Shown here: positions 9,015 to 18,791 of the stretch, piece by piece
Layout of the letters: each line of letters begins with the position of its first letter
Position numbering within the stretch: the first letter of the stretch is position 1
NCBI GenBank assembly: GCA_030156535.1
Contig: JASGMJ010000028.1
Span: 1-54,259 of the forward strand
Source of the DNA: Candidatus Sumerlaeota bacterium
Lineage (GTDB): Bacteria > Sumerlaeota > Sumerlaeia > SLMS01 > JAHLLQ01
Reading direction: 5' to 3'
Length of the DNA stretch: 54,259 nucleotides
Notes under the pieces: generated by a model
What the model was told of the DNA's origin: nothing
The model's database searches: none
What the model saw: only the letters and a program-made list of their open reading frames with translations
Made by a program: the position numbers and the translations under genes

Positions 9015-9359
9015 ATGAGTGAGCTTTTCCTGACCACAACCGACCAGGTTGATGCCTGGCGCGTGCGCAATTATTGCGGACTCGTCGCCGGGCAGGCGGT
9101 CTATTGCCAGCCCTTCGGCGCAGCGTTCGGAACATTCGGCAAGGCGTTCAGCGGCGGACGGGTGCCCGAGCTGGAGAAGGGACTTCGCACGGCGAAAGAC
9201 CAGGCTGTTGGCAGCCTCAGCGAAGAGGCCGCCGGCCTGGGTGCCAACGCGGTCATCGGCATCCGCATCGACTACGAAACTCTCGGCGAGGGAGGAATGG
9301 CACTGATGGTCTGCGTTTCGGGCACCGCAGTGGTACTGGAGCCGGTGGCTGGCTCCTAG
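9015..9359 (+). CDS. YbjQ/UPF0145-like small protein
   Basis: A 114-aa protein whose C-terminal half (GANAVIGIRIDYETLG...MVCVSGTAVVLEP) is the conserved core of the YbjQ (DUF74, UPF0145) family, pentameric beta proteins with a predicted metal-binding fold. The cellular role of the family is unknown. A good ribosome site, GGGAGGG, precedes the ATG. The stop codon TAG shares a CTAG palindrome with the stop of the convergent gene, so the two coding regions overlap by four bases. Confidence 0.8.
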   Translation: MSELFLTTTDQVDAWRVRNYCGLVAGQAVYCQPFGAAFGTFGKAFSGGRVPELEKGLRTAKDQAVGSLSEEAAGLGANAVIGIRIDYETLGEGGMALMVCVSGTAVVLEPVAGS

Positions 9360-11434
9360 GAGGCTCGGTTTTCTGTGGTTTGACCGGTTTCCGCCCGGCC
9401 TTTCCGCCAGAGCCGCACCCGTTCGGCGACAAACAGCACGGCCTCCTGCACGCCCAGCGCCCAGATCCACAGGACCACAATGTGGGCCTCGGCGCCGAGA
9501 CGCCACACCGCTCCGCGCGACGCAATAAACGCCACCGGGAACGCCGCAAGCACGAACCACGCGAGCACCCACAGCTTGCGGTCGCGCCACAGTACCCATG
9601 CTCCCAGCAGCCCCGGCAGCATCAGCCATTCGTGCCCGTGAAACAGCAGCGCGCGCGGCGAACCCCACACGAAGCGGTCCCAGTACCCGATGATGTGCCC
9701 CGCAATCACCCCGGCAATCGAGTGATGCCGGAAGAAGTACGCAAACGTCGAAACCGGGCCGCCCGCATAGGCGTCCGCCTGGACGTCCTCGCGCGACGGA
9801 TAGCCCTCCTGCCCCGCGAATTCCTGGTTCAGATAGTAGCGCGCGTGGATGCTGCTGGAGTAGAAGAGATCGCCCGCCTCGTCCACCGTGCGATTGACCG
9901 CCAGGTGCGGCAGGACGGGAATCACGGCGACGGCAACGGCGAGCGCAATTTCCAACGGGTTCCATTTCCGGCGCCACGCTTCCCACGCGATAACGGGCAG
10001 CGCCAGCGTGCCAAAGCTCAGCCGCGTGAGCATTCCCGCCGCGCCTGCCGCGCCGAGCGCTCCCGCCCGCCACCACTCGCGTTCCTCCATCCACGCACGC
10101 GCCGCAAACACCCCCATCAGCGCCAGCACCAACAAGTCCAGCCGCAGAACGCGCACGCCCTGCGCGGCCCACTCCGGCGAGGCCGCAAGCGCGGCCGCAG
10201 CGACGGCCGCAGGCCAGAGCCCGAACAGTTTCCTCCCCACGGCGAAGACCGCCGCAATCGCGCCCAGCGACAGCAGAAGAGCCAGCAGGCGCGCCGACGT
10301 TTCCGTCACTGGCGCGACGTTGAACCAGATCCGCAGCAGCCACGGCAGCAATGGCTCGCGAATCCACGGGGCAAAACTCTGGGTCGTGCCGTAGAGCCCC
10401 GATCCCGAGAGCGCGATCTCGACGTAGCCCGTGGCATCCCAGCCCAGAGGCTCGCGCCGCGCCAGGTCGAAGGCCTCCCAGCGCGTCGAAAGAGCGCCGA
10501 GAAGAATGGCCACCAGCAGCAACCCCGCGCCCACGGAGAGCCATTGCTCGCGCGGCGCGTTCAGGTCGAGCACCCGGCGGCGCGCCAGTCCCCGCGACGC
10601 CAGCAACGCGCTGACCCCAAGGGCACCGGCCAGTCCCGTGGCGATCGACCACGTAAAGCCCGTCTTGTCCGGGTTCTTGAGCAGAACCACGCCCATCAGC
10701 AGTGCAAAGCCGAGCGCGCCGCTGATGCACCGCCTCATGCCAAGGCCAAACACGATCCGAAACATCAGCGCCAGCAACAGCGGCAACATCCCGAGGCTCA
10801 CCACGTCGGGAGGTGCAATGGGCAACCGGTGCAGCGCGTCCGCCGTGGTCCGCACCTCAATGCGCCGCAGCAACGCGAAGCCCTCGGCGGCGCGTCCGGC
10901 GTCCCTCGGCTCCAGACGCACAATCATGGGAGCAGCCGAACGCTCGCTGGCCGGAATGCTGCGGGCGCCGAACTCCATCGTGCTTTCGTTGCGCAGGTTC
11001 TGCGTCGCCAGCGTCGAGACGATCAGCAGCTCACCGGTTTCCCCCTGCACGCCCCGGCGGATGAAGCGGACGGCCCACTGGGAATCCGGCGCGCCGATAA
11101 CCTCGACCAGTGCGCGGTCCCAAACGCCCGCGGGCACGTCGGCCTCGATGGCCGCTTCGTCTTCGCCCGGCGCGGGGCTGATGCCGTTGCCGTCGGCGAC
11201 CCAGGCGCCGATCAGGCGCAGCGTGCCACTGGTCGGTGCATCAACCAGGCCGTCCACCGTGCGGTTCAGCACGTAGTCCGGATGCAGGGAGTCCTGGAAG
11301 ACCGGCCTGAGCCCGGGGGCGAAGAACCACAGCACGGCCGGGAGAAAAAGCAGGAGGGCCCAGAACTTGGCTGGGACGGCGCCGGTTGGCTCGGCGACGG
11401 GGAGGAGGTCGGTTTTGAGGAATCGTTTACCCAT
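9356..11434 (-). CDS. Multi-pass membrane glycosyltransferase-like protein (GT39 type)
   Basis: A 692-aa membrane protein. Residues about 20-45 form a first helix. A soluble beta-rich segment follows (to about 230), then ten or so hydrophobic helices. The helical core (PLLPWLLRIWFNVAP...SARLLALLLSLGAIAAVFAVGRKLFG...GVRVLRLDLLVLALMGVFAARAW) has the look of the PMT/ArnT/GT39 superfamily, which moves sugars from polyprenyl-phosphate carriers to proteins or lipids. The large insert between helix 1 and the core is unusual. The frame runs on upstream for over 400 codons across the next gene, but MGKRFLKTD at 11434 is the sensible start. Donor and acceptor are not predictable. Confidence 0.7.
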   Translation of the reverse strand: MGKRFLKTDLLPVAEPTGAVPAKFWALLLFLPAVLWFFAPGLRPVFQDSLHPDYVLNRTVDGLVDAPTSGTLRLIGAWVADGNGISPAPGEDEAAIEADVPAGVWDRALVEVIGAPDSQWAVRFIRRGVQGETGELLIVSTLATQNLRNESTMEFGARSIPASERSAAPMIVRLEPRDAGRAAEGFALLRRIEVRTTADALHRLPIAPPDVVSLGMLPLLLALMFRIVFGLGMRRCISGALGFALLMGVVLLKNPDKTGFTWSIATGLAGALGVSALLASRGLARRRVLDLNAPREQWLSVGAGLLLVAILLGALSTRWEAFDLARREPLGWDATGYVEIALSGSGLYGTTQSFAPWIREPLLPWLLRIWFNVAPVTETSARLLALLLSLGAIAAVFAVGRKLFGLWPAAVAAAALAASPEWAAQGVRVLRLDLLVLALMGVFAARAWMEEREWWRAGALGAAGAAGMLTRLSFGTLALPVIAWEAWRRKWNPLEIALAVAVAVIPVLPHLAVNRTVDEAGDLFYSSSIHARYYLNQEFAGQEGYPSREDVQADAYAGGPVSTFAYFFRHHSIAGVIAGHIIGYWDRFVWGSPRALLFHGHEWLMLPGLLGAWVLWRDRKLWVLAWFVLAAFPVAFIASRGAVWRLGAEAHIVVLWIWALGVQEAVLFVAERVRLWRKGRAETGQTTENRAS

Positions 11435-11560
11435 GGCGGCAGCGACCAGAGCCCAGCCCCCCACGAGGCGGCAAGGGCAAGACGAGGTCAGGGGCCATAA
11501 AGAACACCCACCCGTCCCTTCTCTCTTGCTCGCCCAGCCGTCCCTCCGCACAGTCCGCGC

Positions 11561-12589
11561 ATGGCACGCACACCTCTCCCCCAGAAGCTCCATGAATTCC
11601 CCTGGTCGGCCGAATGGTCCGGCCGGCGGCTGAAGGACGTCCTGCGCGAGGCCCTTCCCATGCTCTCCTCCCGCGATGCCGTGATGGTGGTCGCCAATGG
11701 GCTGGTTCGCCTGGGCGATGAAACGGCGACGGACCTCGATCAGATGCTGATCGCCCAGGTTCCCATGACCATCGACCTGCGCCACGGCGTGCGGGGCGAG
11801 CAGGCCCCCAAGAAGCCCCGCCTGATCGATCAGTTTCGCGTCCTGCACGAGGACCGCGACATCGTGGTGGTGGCCAAGGCGGCCGGCGTCGTCGTCAATC
11901 CCGACGAGGAAACCGAGCGCCGTGGCGGCGGCCCGCCCCTCGTGGAGCTGCTCAAGCACTACTGGAAAGCGAAGAAGGAGAAGGTGGACAACCCGGTGCT
12001 GATCCACCGGCTCGACAAGGAAACGAGTGGCCTGATGGTGCTGGCGCGGACGATGGACGCCGCCCGGATCCTGCAGAAACACGCCGCCGGGCGGCGCATG
12101 GAACGCCAGTACCTCGCCGTCGTCTATGGCGTCGTCGAGGAGGACAAGGGCACCTGGCGCAGTTGGATCGGGCAGGGCGAGGACGGCTATCGCCAGAATC
12201 TGGCCGCCACGGCCGAGGAAGCCCCCAAGGGGGCCCAGGAGGCCGTGACGCACTTCCGCGTGCGCGAGCGCCTGGCGCGGGCCACGGTGCTGGAACTGCG
12301 TCTGGAAACAGGAAGAACGCACCAGATTCGCATCCATTGCGCCGAAGCAGGGCACCCGGTGCTTGGCGACTACGTCTACGGCGCGCTGGCCAAGAAGCGC
12401 CGCCCCGCCCTGGTGGCCGCCCTCAAGGACTTCCGGGTTCCCCGCATGATGCTCCATGCGGCCCGGCTGAAATTCGAGCATCCCGCCAACGAAAACAGAT
12501 GGTTGACTTTCCGGGATGAAGCACCGCAGGAAATTTCCGACTTGATTGAGAGAGAGAAGTCGCCTATCTTCAATACGCACAAGCGTTGA
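11561..12589 (+). CDS. RluA-family RNA pseudouridine synthase
   Basis: A 342-aa enzyme making pseudouridine in rRNA or tRNA. An N-terminal S4-like segment (WSGRRLKDVLREALPMLSSRDA) precedes the synthase domain, with the catalytic motif HRLDKETSGLMVLA and the later LETGRTHQIRIHCAEAGHPVLGD box, both diagnostic of RluA/RluC/RluD. No Shine-Dalgarno stands out before the ATG. This is the second pseudouridine synthase in the window, after the RluB-type enzyme. RluC versus RluD specificity is not resolvable here. Confidence 0.9.
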   Translation: MARTPLPQKLHEFPWSAEWSGRRLKDVLREALPMLSSRDAVMVVANGLVRLGDETATDLDQMLIAQVPMTIDLRHGVRGEQAPKKPRLIDQFRVLHEDRDIVVVAKAAGVVVNPDEETERRGGGPPLVELLKHYWKAKKEKVDNPVLIHRLDKETSGLMVLARTMDAARILQKHAAGRRMERQYLAVVYGVVEEDKGTWRSWIGQGEDGYRQNLAATAEEAPKGAQEAVTHFRVRERLARATVLELRLETGRTHQIRIHCAEAGHPVLGDYVYGALAKKRRPALVAALKDFRVPRMMLHAARLKFEHPANENRWLTFRDEAPQEISDLIEREKSPIFNTHKR

Positions 12590-12699
12590 GCGTGTCGCTG
12601 TCCCGAACGTGGGGAGCAGCGGCACGGGAACAAGGGCGAACGGGGCCCACGGACCCCGGGCAGAGTAACGAGAGGTCAATCTCGCGGGGACACGCTACC

Positions 12700-13020
12700 A
12701 TGATCAAAGCCGACATCGTGAAGAAGATCACCGAGGAACTATCGCTCGGCGGACAGCCCCTCAAGGACAAGGAAGCGCTCGCCATTGTCGACAGCATCAT
12801 CGACTCGGTGAAGGAAGTCATCATCCGCGACAGGCGGCTGGAGATTCGTGACTTTGGCGTCTTCCAGGTGAAGCAGCGCAAGGCGCGCATCGGACGGAAT
12901 CCGAAGAACAAGAAGCCCTATCCGATTCCCGCGCATCACGTCGTGACGTTCAAACCCGGCAAGCAGATCCGCACGCTGTCGAAGCCGACGGCGGACGAAG
13001 ACGAGAACGACGACACCTGA
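12700..13020 (+). CDS. HU/IHF-family DNA-binding protein
   Basis: A 106-aa histone-like protein that bends DNA. It has the family layout: an N-terminal helical dimerisation region (MIKADIVKKITEEL), a core strand LEIRDFGVFQV, and the beta-arm GRNPKNKKPYPIPAHHVVTFKPGKQIR. The arm carries the conserved Pro of the IPA turn that wedges into DNA. The last 12 residues are acidic, unusual for HU. The ATG at 12700 is chosen because the upstream frame has no homology. The 5' leader contains AGCGTGTC (12589-12596) and its exact reverse complement (12689-12696), the second copy just before the start codon, which could fold over it. Confidence 0.9.
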   Translation: MIKADIVKKITEELSLGGQPLKDKEALAIVDSIIDSVKEVIIRDRRLEIRDFGVFQVKQRKARIGRNPKNKKPYPIPAHHVVTFKPGKQIRTLSKPTADEDENDDT

Positions 13021-13023
13021 GAG

Positions 13024-14301
13024 TCAGGGACGCACGGCGTCCCACGCCTGCCAGCGGTCGAGCGCCGCGGCATCCAGAATCAAGACAGGACTTCCCCCAC
13101 GGGCCGCCGTTTCGATGGCGGCCCGCAGCGTTTCACGCTCCTGCGCATCAAGCTCGTCATCCGTTCCCGCGAACGCACGCACGTGCAGGGCCGCGCGCAC
13201 GGTCACCCGCCCCGGCACGACGCGGCGCGCAACGTCGAGCGCCCCCCCGACGGAACTCCACCATAGCAGCCCCGCGTCCATCGCCTCGCGCGGCGAGGCC
13301 AGAGGCACGGGAAGATCGAGCACCAAACCGTCGGCAAGTCCGCCGATTCCCGTTTCCGCATAGCCCGTCGGCGCGTCCGGCAGAACGATGTTCACCGGCG
13401 CGAGTGGATCCGCCCAGTTGAGCCCACGCTGGTATTGCAGGGGGTAGTAGCCGTCGCCCATCGCCCACACGGCAGGGCGCGGGGCGTTGGCGGAAAGAGC
13501 CGCCTGCGTCACGGCCTGGTGGGCCGCGAAGAAGAAACGCCGCAAGGTTTCTGCGCGCTCCGTTGTCCACGCCCCCCAGACAGGCTGGCGCGAAGGCAAC
13601 ACCACGCCATCAGCATCCGGCTCGAACGTGAGCACGTCCTCTGGCCAGGTGCGCAGCGTGCTGCCCAGCGCGGATTCGAGACGCAGACGCGAGGCCGTGG
13701 AAAAATCCACGCGCAGGCTGGGGTAATCGAGGTGCGTCAGCACCAGCGAGCCGACGCCACTCGTTGCCAATGCACGCAGATGATCAAGTTCGCGCTCGCG
13801 CACCGAGGCGATTGCTGGATTCAGACGCGGTGGTCCCTCGTCCATGGCGGGAAAATAGGGACGGAGCACAGCGGCATTGCGCTCGGCGATCCAAACGTAC
13901 TCGACCAGTTCTTCTCCGGGAGCGGGAGTTCCGAGGAAGACGGGCCACGCGAGCGAGACGGCAACGCGCTCCGTTTTTCCCGCCGCGACAAGACGCTCCA
14001 GGGCGCGTTGCCCTTCGCTCCCCGCCGGAGTCCCCAGCAGCGGTGTGCCGTCGTTTGCCTTTCCCTGCACGACGATTTCACCAACGCCGTGCTCGCGCAG
14101 GGTGGCCAGGAAAGCGCGCGCACCGGCGGAATTCACGGCAGCCTCGCGGGCCTGCTCGCCGGAAACCCAAACGGCGAGCAGCGGAAGCTCCACGGCGGCA
14201 GGAGGATCGGCGACCGTTGCCCCGCCGAGCCCAAGCTGGCGGCAGCCCGCCAGCACGAGGAGAATCAGCAACGCAAGAATGGAGCGGACGGAGTGCATCA
14301 T
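13024..14301 (-). CDS. Predicted lipoprotein, glycoside-hydrolase-like 10 (GHL10/DUF4015-like) domain
   Basis: A 425-aa exported protein with a signal peptide and lipobox (LLVLAGC) that should anchor it in the membrane by an acylated Cys. The body looks like a TIM-barrel of the GHL10 (DUF187/DUF4015) kind: GVGEIVVQGKANDGT early, then an arrangement of strand-loop repeats including SGVGSLVLTHLDYPSLRV, which resembles the family's catalytic-face HLDY motif. The similarity is by eye only, so the function is tentative. It follows the C25 peptidase gene directly. The alternative TTG at 14325 overlaps that gene's stop as TTGA, so the pair is probably cotranscribed. Its end lies three bases from the convergent HU gene. 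Confidence 0.6.
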   Translation of the reverse strand: MMHSVRSILALLILLVLAGCRQLGLGGATVADPPAAVELPLLAVWVSGEQAREAAVNSAGARAFLATLREHGVGEIVVQGKANDGTPLLGTPAGSEGQRALERLVAAGKTERVAVSLAWPVFLGTPAPGEELVEYVWIAERNAAVLRPYFPAMDEGPPRLNPAIASVRERELDHLRALATSGVGSLVLTHLDYPSLRVDFSTASRLRLESALGSTLRTWPEDVLTFEPDADGVVLPSRQPVWGAWTTERAETLRRFFFAAHQAVTQAALSANAPRPAVWAMGDGYYPLQYQRGLNWADPLAPVNIVLPDAPTGYAETGIGGLADGLVLDLPVPLASPREAMDAGLLWWSSVGGALDVARRVVPGRVTVRAALHVRAFAGTDDELDAQERETLRAAIETAARGGSPVLILDAAALDRWQAWDAVRP

Positions 14302-14321
14302 CGAAGGAGAACTTCCCGCGC

Positions 14322-17300
14322 TCAATCAGACGCGGAGGAAATCCGCTGAAGGCTTCCCTTCAGCGCCATGCTGAAGCTGGGCCTGCGCTTGGCCTGAACG
14401 TCAACGCCTTCGAGGTTCCACACGAAGGGCACGAGCACCTGGTCGCCCGCGGGAACGCGCTCGACGAGCACTTCGCCGAGATACGTTTCATCGTTCTGTT
14501 CCGAATCGGCGTAGAACCACACACTGACGCGCTGGGCGTCGGTTTCGCCGGCGTTTCCGATCGTCGCAATGAGAACGACAGTGCCGGGCTGGCGCCCGCG
14601 CGCAAGCCGCACACCGCGCGCCTGCAAGTCCCACTTCGACTTGATGTCCACGGGAACGGAAACGCGGTTGTTCTGCTTGTCGGGTTCGGCGAGCACGGCC
14701 TCTGAGTCCGCGACGAGCTGGATGCTGTCCGTGTCGAGATTACCGACGGGGTCCCAGCGCAGACGCACGGGCCAGCGCTCGCCCGGCGCCAGCGAGGGAA
14801 TGGCGTCGTGCAACTGGCCGGGAATGGTGCGGAGCGTTTCGCGGTACCCCTCGTCGCCGGCAGCGTACAGCCCCGCCTTGCATTCGAACGACGGGCCGTT
14901 GCCGATGTTCTCCACTTCCGCATCGACGAAGACAGTCAGTCCCTCGGCAAGATGGTTGGGCGAAACGCGGACCGAGCCGGGCACGATGCGCATGTCGGGA
15001 AGCCCGTCCGCCGTGAGCACGTGCGAAAGCACGTTGTTGGCGAGATCGGCATCGTCCTCGGCGTCGGACTCGCCGGTCAGTTCGACGGTCAGGTCCGCCG
15101 CCATCTGCATCTCCATGCGGACGGGGACTTCGACGCGCAGCGAGGCACCCGGGCCCACGCGCCCGGCAACGCGCTCGCCCGTGACGACGTTGCCGTCCGG
15201 GTAGCGAAGCGTCCATTGAATGCGGGTCAGCGGGGTTCCTTCCCCGAGATTCGCGACGAACGTTTCGACGAGCGGCTGCGAAGTCCGCGAACGCGCGGGG
15301 AGCAGGCGGAAAGCTTCGGGCGCGAAGGCCACGTCGGTCCGGCCCGTGCCATCGGCGATGACGGCCAGACTACGCAGAAGGGCACTCGGCGCGGAGGCAT
15401 TGATGGCGCCGGCCGGTTGCGGCGTGACACGCGCTTCCAGAACCCACGCGCCATGCGGTGCCGTCACGGCGACGGGCACGAGAAGGCGGTCGTGCGCCGG
15501 AATTTCGACGTCGAGGCGCGCAACTTCCACGCGGCTGTCACCGGTGAGCCGATCAACAATCAGCGTTGTCTGCGCGGCAAAGCCACTTTCGTTTTCGAGC
15601 ACGTAGCTGATCGTCGCCGTCGTGGAAGCCATGTCCACGGCGGTTTGATCGGCGGAGGCGATGAGGACCTTCGCCGGACCGCGCTCGATAACAAGCCCGC
15701 CGGCGTGCAGCCGCCCCTGGGCGTCACGCGCCCGCACAACGGCACGCACCGCGTCAACGTTGACGGGCAGCGTCACCTCCATCGGAATCGCGAGAGCCTC
15801 GGCGGGTTCGGGCGCCTGCCCCTCGATACGCGCGAGCACCTCGCCGTCGAGCGTCTGGAGCGTGGCCGTCATGCTGGTCAGACGCTCGTCGGAGGAAACG
15901 GCCAGCGTGATTTGCTGCGGCTCCGTTGAGTCCGTCAGAATTTCCGGCTCGGATGCGACCGTCAGAATCGGGCGGGCCGCCGGAATCTGCAGCGTCGGAT
16001 CGCCGAGCAGCAGGTACATCCGCGAGTGATCGTCAACGCCCTGAACGGCCTGGTACGTCAGGCGCGACATTTCGGAAAGCATTCCGAGTTCGCGCACGTT
16101 GTGCTCGCCGAACGCCGACAGCAGACCCGCGGCGAGATACTTGTGCCGCGTCGCGAAGCCCGGACCCGAGGGCACCCATGCGCCGATCGTTCCGCCATCA
16201 GTGACGCGCATCATGTCCTCGATGATGCTGATGTTCCAGCGCGGCATCGGGTAATCAATCGCACCGTTGTTGCACGTGAACGTGGTGACGAACGGCAGGC
16301 GCGCGGCGTTCGTCAGGCGCAGGTTGTCGCTGTTCTCGCTGTCGCCGCCAAACCAGATGCGCTGGTTCGACCAGATGTTGGGCGAACCGTGCCCGACAAA
16401 CGAGATGATGCCGGTGCCCTCCTCGAACGCCTGCTGGATGCGGCGCGTCACGATGGGGCTGACCTTGATTTCCTCGCCTTCGACGATTTCCGCCGGAAGG
16501 TAGAAGTTGTCCTCCCACGGATGGTCGGCCGTGTTGACGATCTGCGCATCGATCCACGGCGCCAGGGCATTGTCGCGTATATCAACGACGGCGTTGCGGA
16601 ACTCGGAGGGATCGGAAACGAAGAAGAGGCTGGAGGCCCACTCCTGCGTGCCCTGACGACGATAGGCGGCGCTCTTGCGCACGACTTCCTCGGCCGCCTC
16701 CACGGTGGCAACGGAGTAGCGCGCGACAAACAGGTCGGCGATTTCGTCGTCGCCCGCAAGCCAACCGAAGTACGCATCCGAGCAGAACTCGTCGCCGCGC
16801 GACGTCCGCATCTTGTCCGACACGCGCGTGGGCAGGAAGTTGACGACTTCGTTGCGCGCGACGTTCTGGCCATCGCTCGTGCAATCGCCGATGAGCAGCA
16901 CGCTCTCGGGCTTCACGCGCCACGATGCCAGCGCCTCGCGCAGAAACGCGCGAATCGCATCCGTGGAAACTTCGCCGTAGCTGTGGGATTCGTAGAGGCG
17001 ATCAACGTCGAGAACCTCGACGGTGCGCCCCGTCGTGCGAATGTCTTCGGCGGCGGCGGCAGCCTGCGCGGCAAACAGCGCGTGCGTCAGCACGACAACG
17101 TCGGCGCCCGCGTTGTCCGCGTGCAGATCAGTCCACTCGGAGGGCTTGCCCTGGGGAGCGCGCTCGATCACGTCGTCCTCGACGAGCAGCACGCGCGCAC
17201 TCTCGCCCAGCGTGACGAGCACTCGCGCCTCGGTGTCGTTCTCTATCACCGGCAGGCGCACGGGGTGGCTGGGATCGGTGATGTCCATCGCGAGAAGACG

Positions 17301-18791
17301 CTTCGCGCGGAAGCCGACAACGTCGAGTTGGCGCGGGCCGGAAACTTCCTCCGTGCGCGCGAAGTCGATCTCCAGCCTGCCGTCCTCGGCCTTGAACAGG
17401 CTGTCGGTCTCGAACTCAAGGGCATCGACATAAATCGGCGGCAGACGGCGCAGCAGAGCCGCATCCGAAACCTGAAGCGTCAGCTCGACACTGTTGCGTT
17501 CATGGCGCAGCAAACCCGCGGGCACGTCGAACTCCAGCACCTGATCCGCGGTCTTCAGCGGCAGGCCTTCTTCCACAACCTCGCCGTTGAGCGCGATGCG
17601 CACCGTCACCAGTCCGGTGAGGCCACGGCCGCCGGTGTAGAACAGCACGCGCCCCTTCGCGGCGGGGATCGGCTCGGGCAGGCCCTGTGTCACGAACTCC
17701 GCCGTAAACGGTTCGCCGTTCGCCAGGCGATGCCACACCCAGTTCATTTCGCGGATGCTGAGGAAGCTGCCGAGTTTCGTCTGGAGCGTCGCGTCTTCCT
17801 CGACGCGATAGACGCGGCGGAAGCGCTGAAGCACGGGGGCCTCGGCTGCGGCCGTGGCCTCGGCAAACACGGGGCTCTGCTCCCCCGCCGCGCGAACGCC
17901 CAGGTAGTACACGCGCTCGGGCGTTTCGCGCGAGTCGTTGCGCTGGCCCCAGAAGACGAGGCGCGCTCCCGCCGTGAACCCGGCGTCGGCCGGTCCCATG
18001 CGAATCAGGGGAACCTCTTCTCCCCGCGTCACCAGCCGCAGCGAGGCAGGATCAATGCTGCCCGCGTCGATGCCGTTCATCGCCAGCCAGCGCCCATCGA
18101 TCGTGTAAAAGCGCGTCTCGCTGACGGGAATGCGAAGCCACGGAAACCCGGGCGAGAGTTCCGGGCGAGGCTGCCACGTGGCTTCCTCCCAGTTCTCGTC
18201 AGGAGTGGGAAGTGGGTCGGGCTGCGCATACAGGTCGATGGCGTCGGGATTGCAGACGGAAAGATCGATCATGCGGCGAAAGCTGCGCGTGGGATCCGTG
18301 AAGGCGGGATCGTCGATGGCGCGCGGCGTCGGCACCTGTTCCGCAAAGCGCACTTCGAGATCGAACTCCGCGAAGACGTAGCGGACGCCATCGAGCATCA
18401 GGTACTCATCGGGTTCGAGCCGCACCGCCAGCAGGCGCACGCGCCGCATGGTGCCGAGGTCAGCGATTGTCAACGCGCGGACGAAGCGCGAGTTGGACGT
18501 GATTGTTTCGACTTCCTCGGGAGTCGCGAACTCCATCCGCTCGCCGGTCTCGGAGCTGCGCAAAACGAAGCGATGCCAGCGCACCTCGTACTCCCCTTCG
18601 GGAGCGGCAAGCACCCACGCGACCTTGTCCCCCTCCGCCACCGCCGGATCAATCCGCGCCGTCATCCGGATGGCCTCGCGCGTGGACTCGATCGCGGCGG
18701 GTTGCAGCAGCGGGTAGGCCGGAAGACCGGGCGTCAGAAGCGCCAGAAAGAGAACGAGAGCGGCGAATCGAGCGAAGAAGAGCTTGTTCAA
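14322..18791 (-). CDS. Large secreted gingipain-type (C25) cysteine peptidase with C-terminal CARDB-like repeats
   Basis: About 1489 aa from a TTG at 18791 that begins a good signal peptide (LNKLFFARFAALVLFLALL...AYP). No strong ribosome site is visible, so the start is uncertain. Residues about 640-1030 match the C25 fold: VVVLTHALFAAQAAAAAEDI, ESVLLIGDCT, then SFVGHGSPNIW (candidate catalytic His) and TFTCNNGAIDYP (candidate catalytic Cys), ending with YLLLGDPTLQIP. After it come several beta-sandwich repeats resembling CARDB/Ig domains. In Bacteroidetes such proteins leave by the type IX system, but no type IX C-terminal signal or type IX gene is seen here. It probably acts at the surface or outside the cell. 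Confidence 0.82.
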   Translation of the reverse strand: MNKLFFARFAALVLFLALLTPGLPAYPLLQPAAIESTREAIRMTARIDPAVAEGDKVAWVLAAPEGEYEVRWHRFVLRSSETGERMEFATPEEVETITSNSRFVRALTIADLGTMRRVRLLAVRLEPDEYLMLDGVRYVFAEFDLEVRFAEQVPTPRAIDDPAFTDPTRSFRRMIDLSVCNPDAIDLYAQPDPLPTPDENWEEATWQPRPELSPGFPWLRIPVSETRFYTIDGRWLAMNGIDAGSIDPASLRLVTRGEEVPLIRMGPADAGFTAGARLVFWGQRNDSRETPERVYYLGVRAAGEQSPVFAEATAAAEAPVLQRFRRVYRVEEDATLQTKLGSFLSIREMNWVWHRLANGEPFTAEFVTQGLPEPIPAAKGRVLFYTGGRGLTGLVTVRIALNGEVVEEGLPLKTADQVLEFDVPAGLLRHERNSVELTLQVSDAALLRRLPPIYVDALEFETDSLFKAEDGRLEIDFARTEEVSGPRQLDVVGFRAKRLLAMDITDPSHPVRLPVIENDTEARVLVTLGESARVLLVEDDVIERAPQGKPSEWTDLHADNAGADVVVLTHALFAAQAAAAAEDIRTTGRTVEVLDVDRLYESHSYGEVSTDAIRAFLREALASWRVKPESVLLIGDCTSDGQNVARNEVVNFLPTRVSDKMRTSRGDEFCSDAYFGWLAGDDEIADLFVARYSVATVEAAEEVVRKSAAYRRQGTQEWASSLFFVSDPSEFRNAVVDIRDNALAPWIDAQIVNTADHPWEDNFYLPAEIVEGEEIKVSPIVTRRIQQAFEEGTGIISFVGHGSPNIWSNQRIWFGGDSENSDNLRLTNAARLPFVTTFTCNNGAIDYPMPRWNISIIEDMMRVTDGGTIGAWVPSGPGFATRHKYLAAGLLSAFGEHNVRELGMLSEMSRLTYQAVQGVDDHSRMYLLLGDPTLQIPAARPILTVASEPEILTDSTEPQQITLAVSSDERLTSMTATLQTLDGEVLARIEGQAPEPAEALAIPMEVTLPVNVDAVRAVVRARDAQGRLHAGGLVIERGPAKVLIASADQTAVDMASTTATISYVLENESGFAAQTTLIVDRLTGDSRVEVARLDVEIPAHDRLLVPVAVTAPHGAWVLEARVTPQPAGAINASAPSALLRSLAVIADGTGRTDVAFAPEAFRLLPARSRTSQPLVETFVANLGEGTPLTRIQWTLRYPDGNVVTGERVAGRVGPGASLRVEVPVRMEMQMAADLTVELTGESDAEDDADLANNVLSHVLTADGLPDMRIVPGSVRVSPNHLAEGLTVFVDAEVENIGNGPSFECKAGLYAAGDEGYRETLRTIPGQLHDAIPSLAPGERWPVRLRWDPVGNLDTDSIQLVADSEAVLAEPDKQNNRVSVPVDIKSKWDLQARGVRLARGRQPGTVVLIATIGNAGETDAQRVSVWFYADSEQNDETYLGEVLVERVPAGDQVLVPFVWNLEGVDVQAKRRPSFSMALKGSLQRISSASD

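Noticed and set aside
9074..11500. 808-codon open frame on the plus strand
   Set aside because: Arg/Gln/Pro-rich shadow of the GT39-like gene, arising from high GC content.
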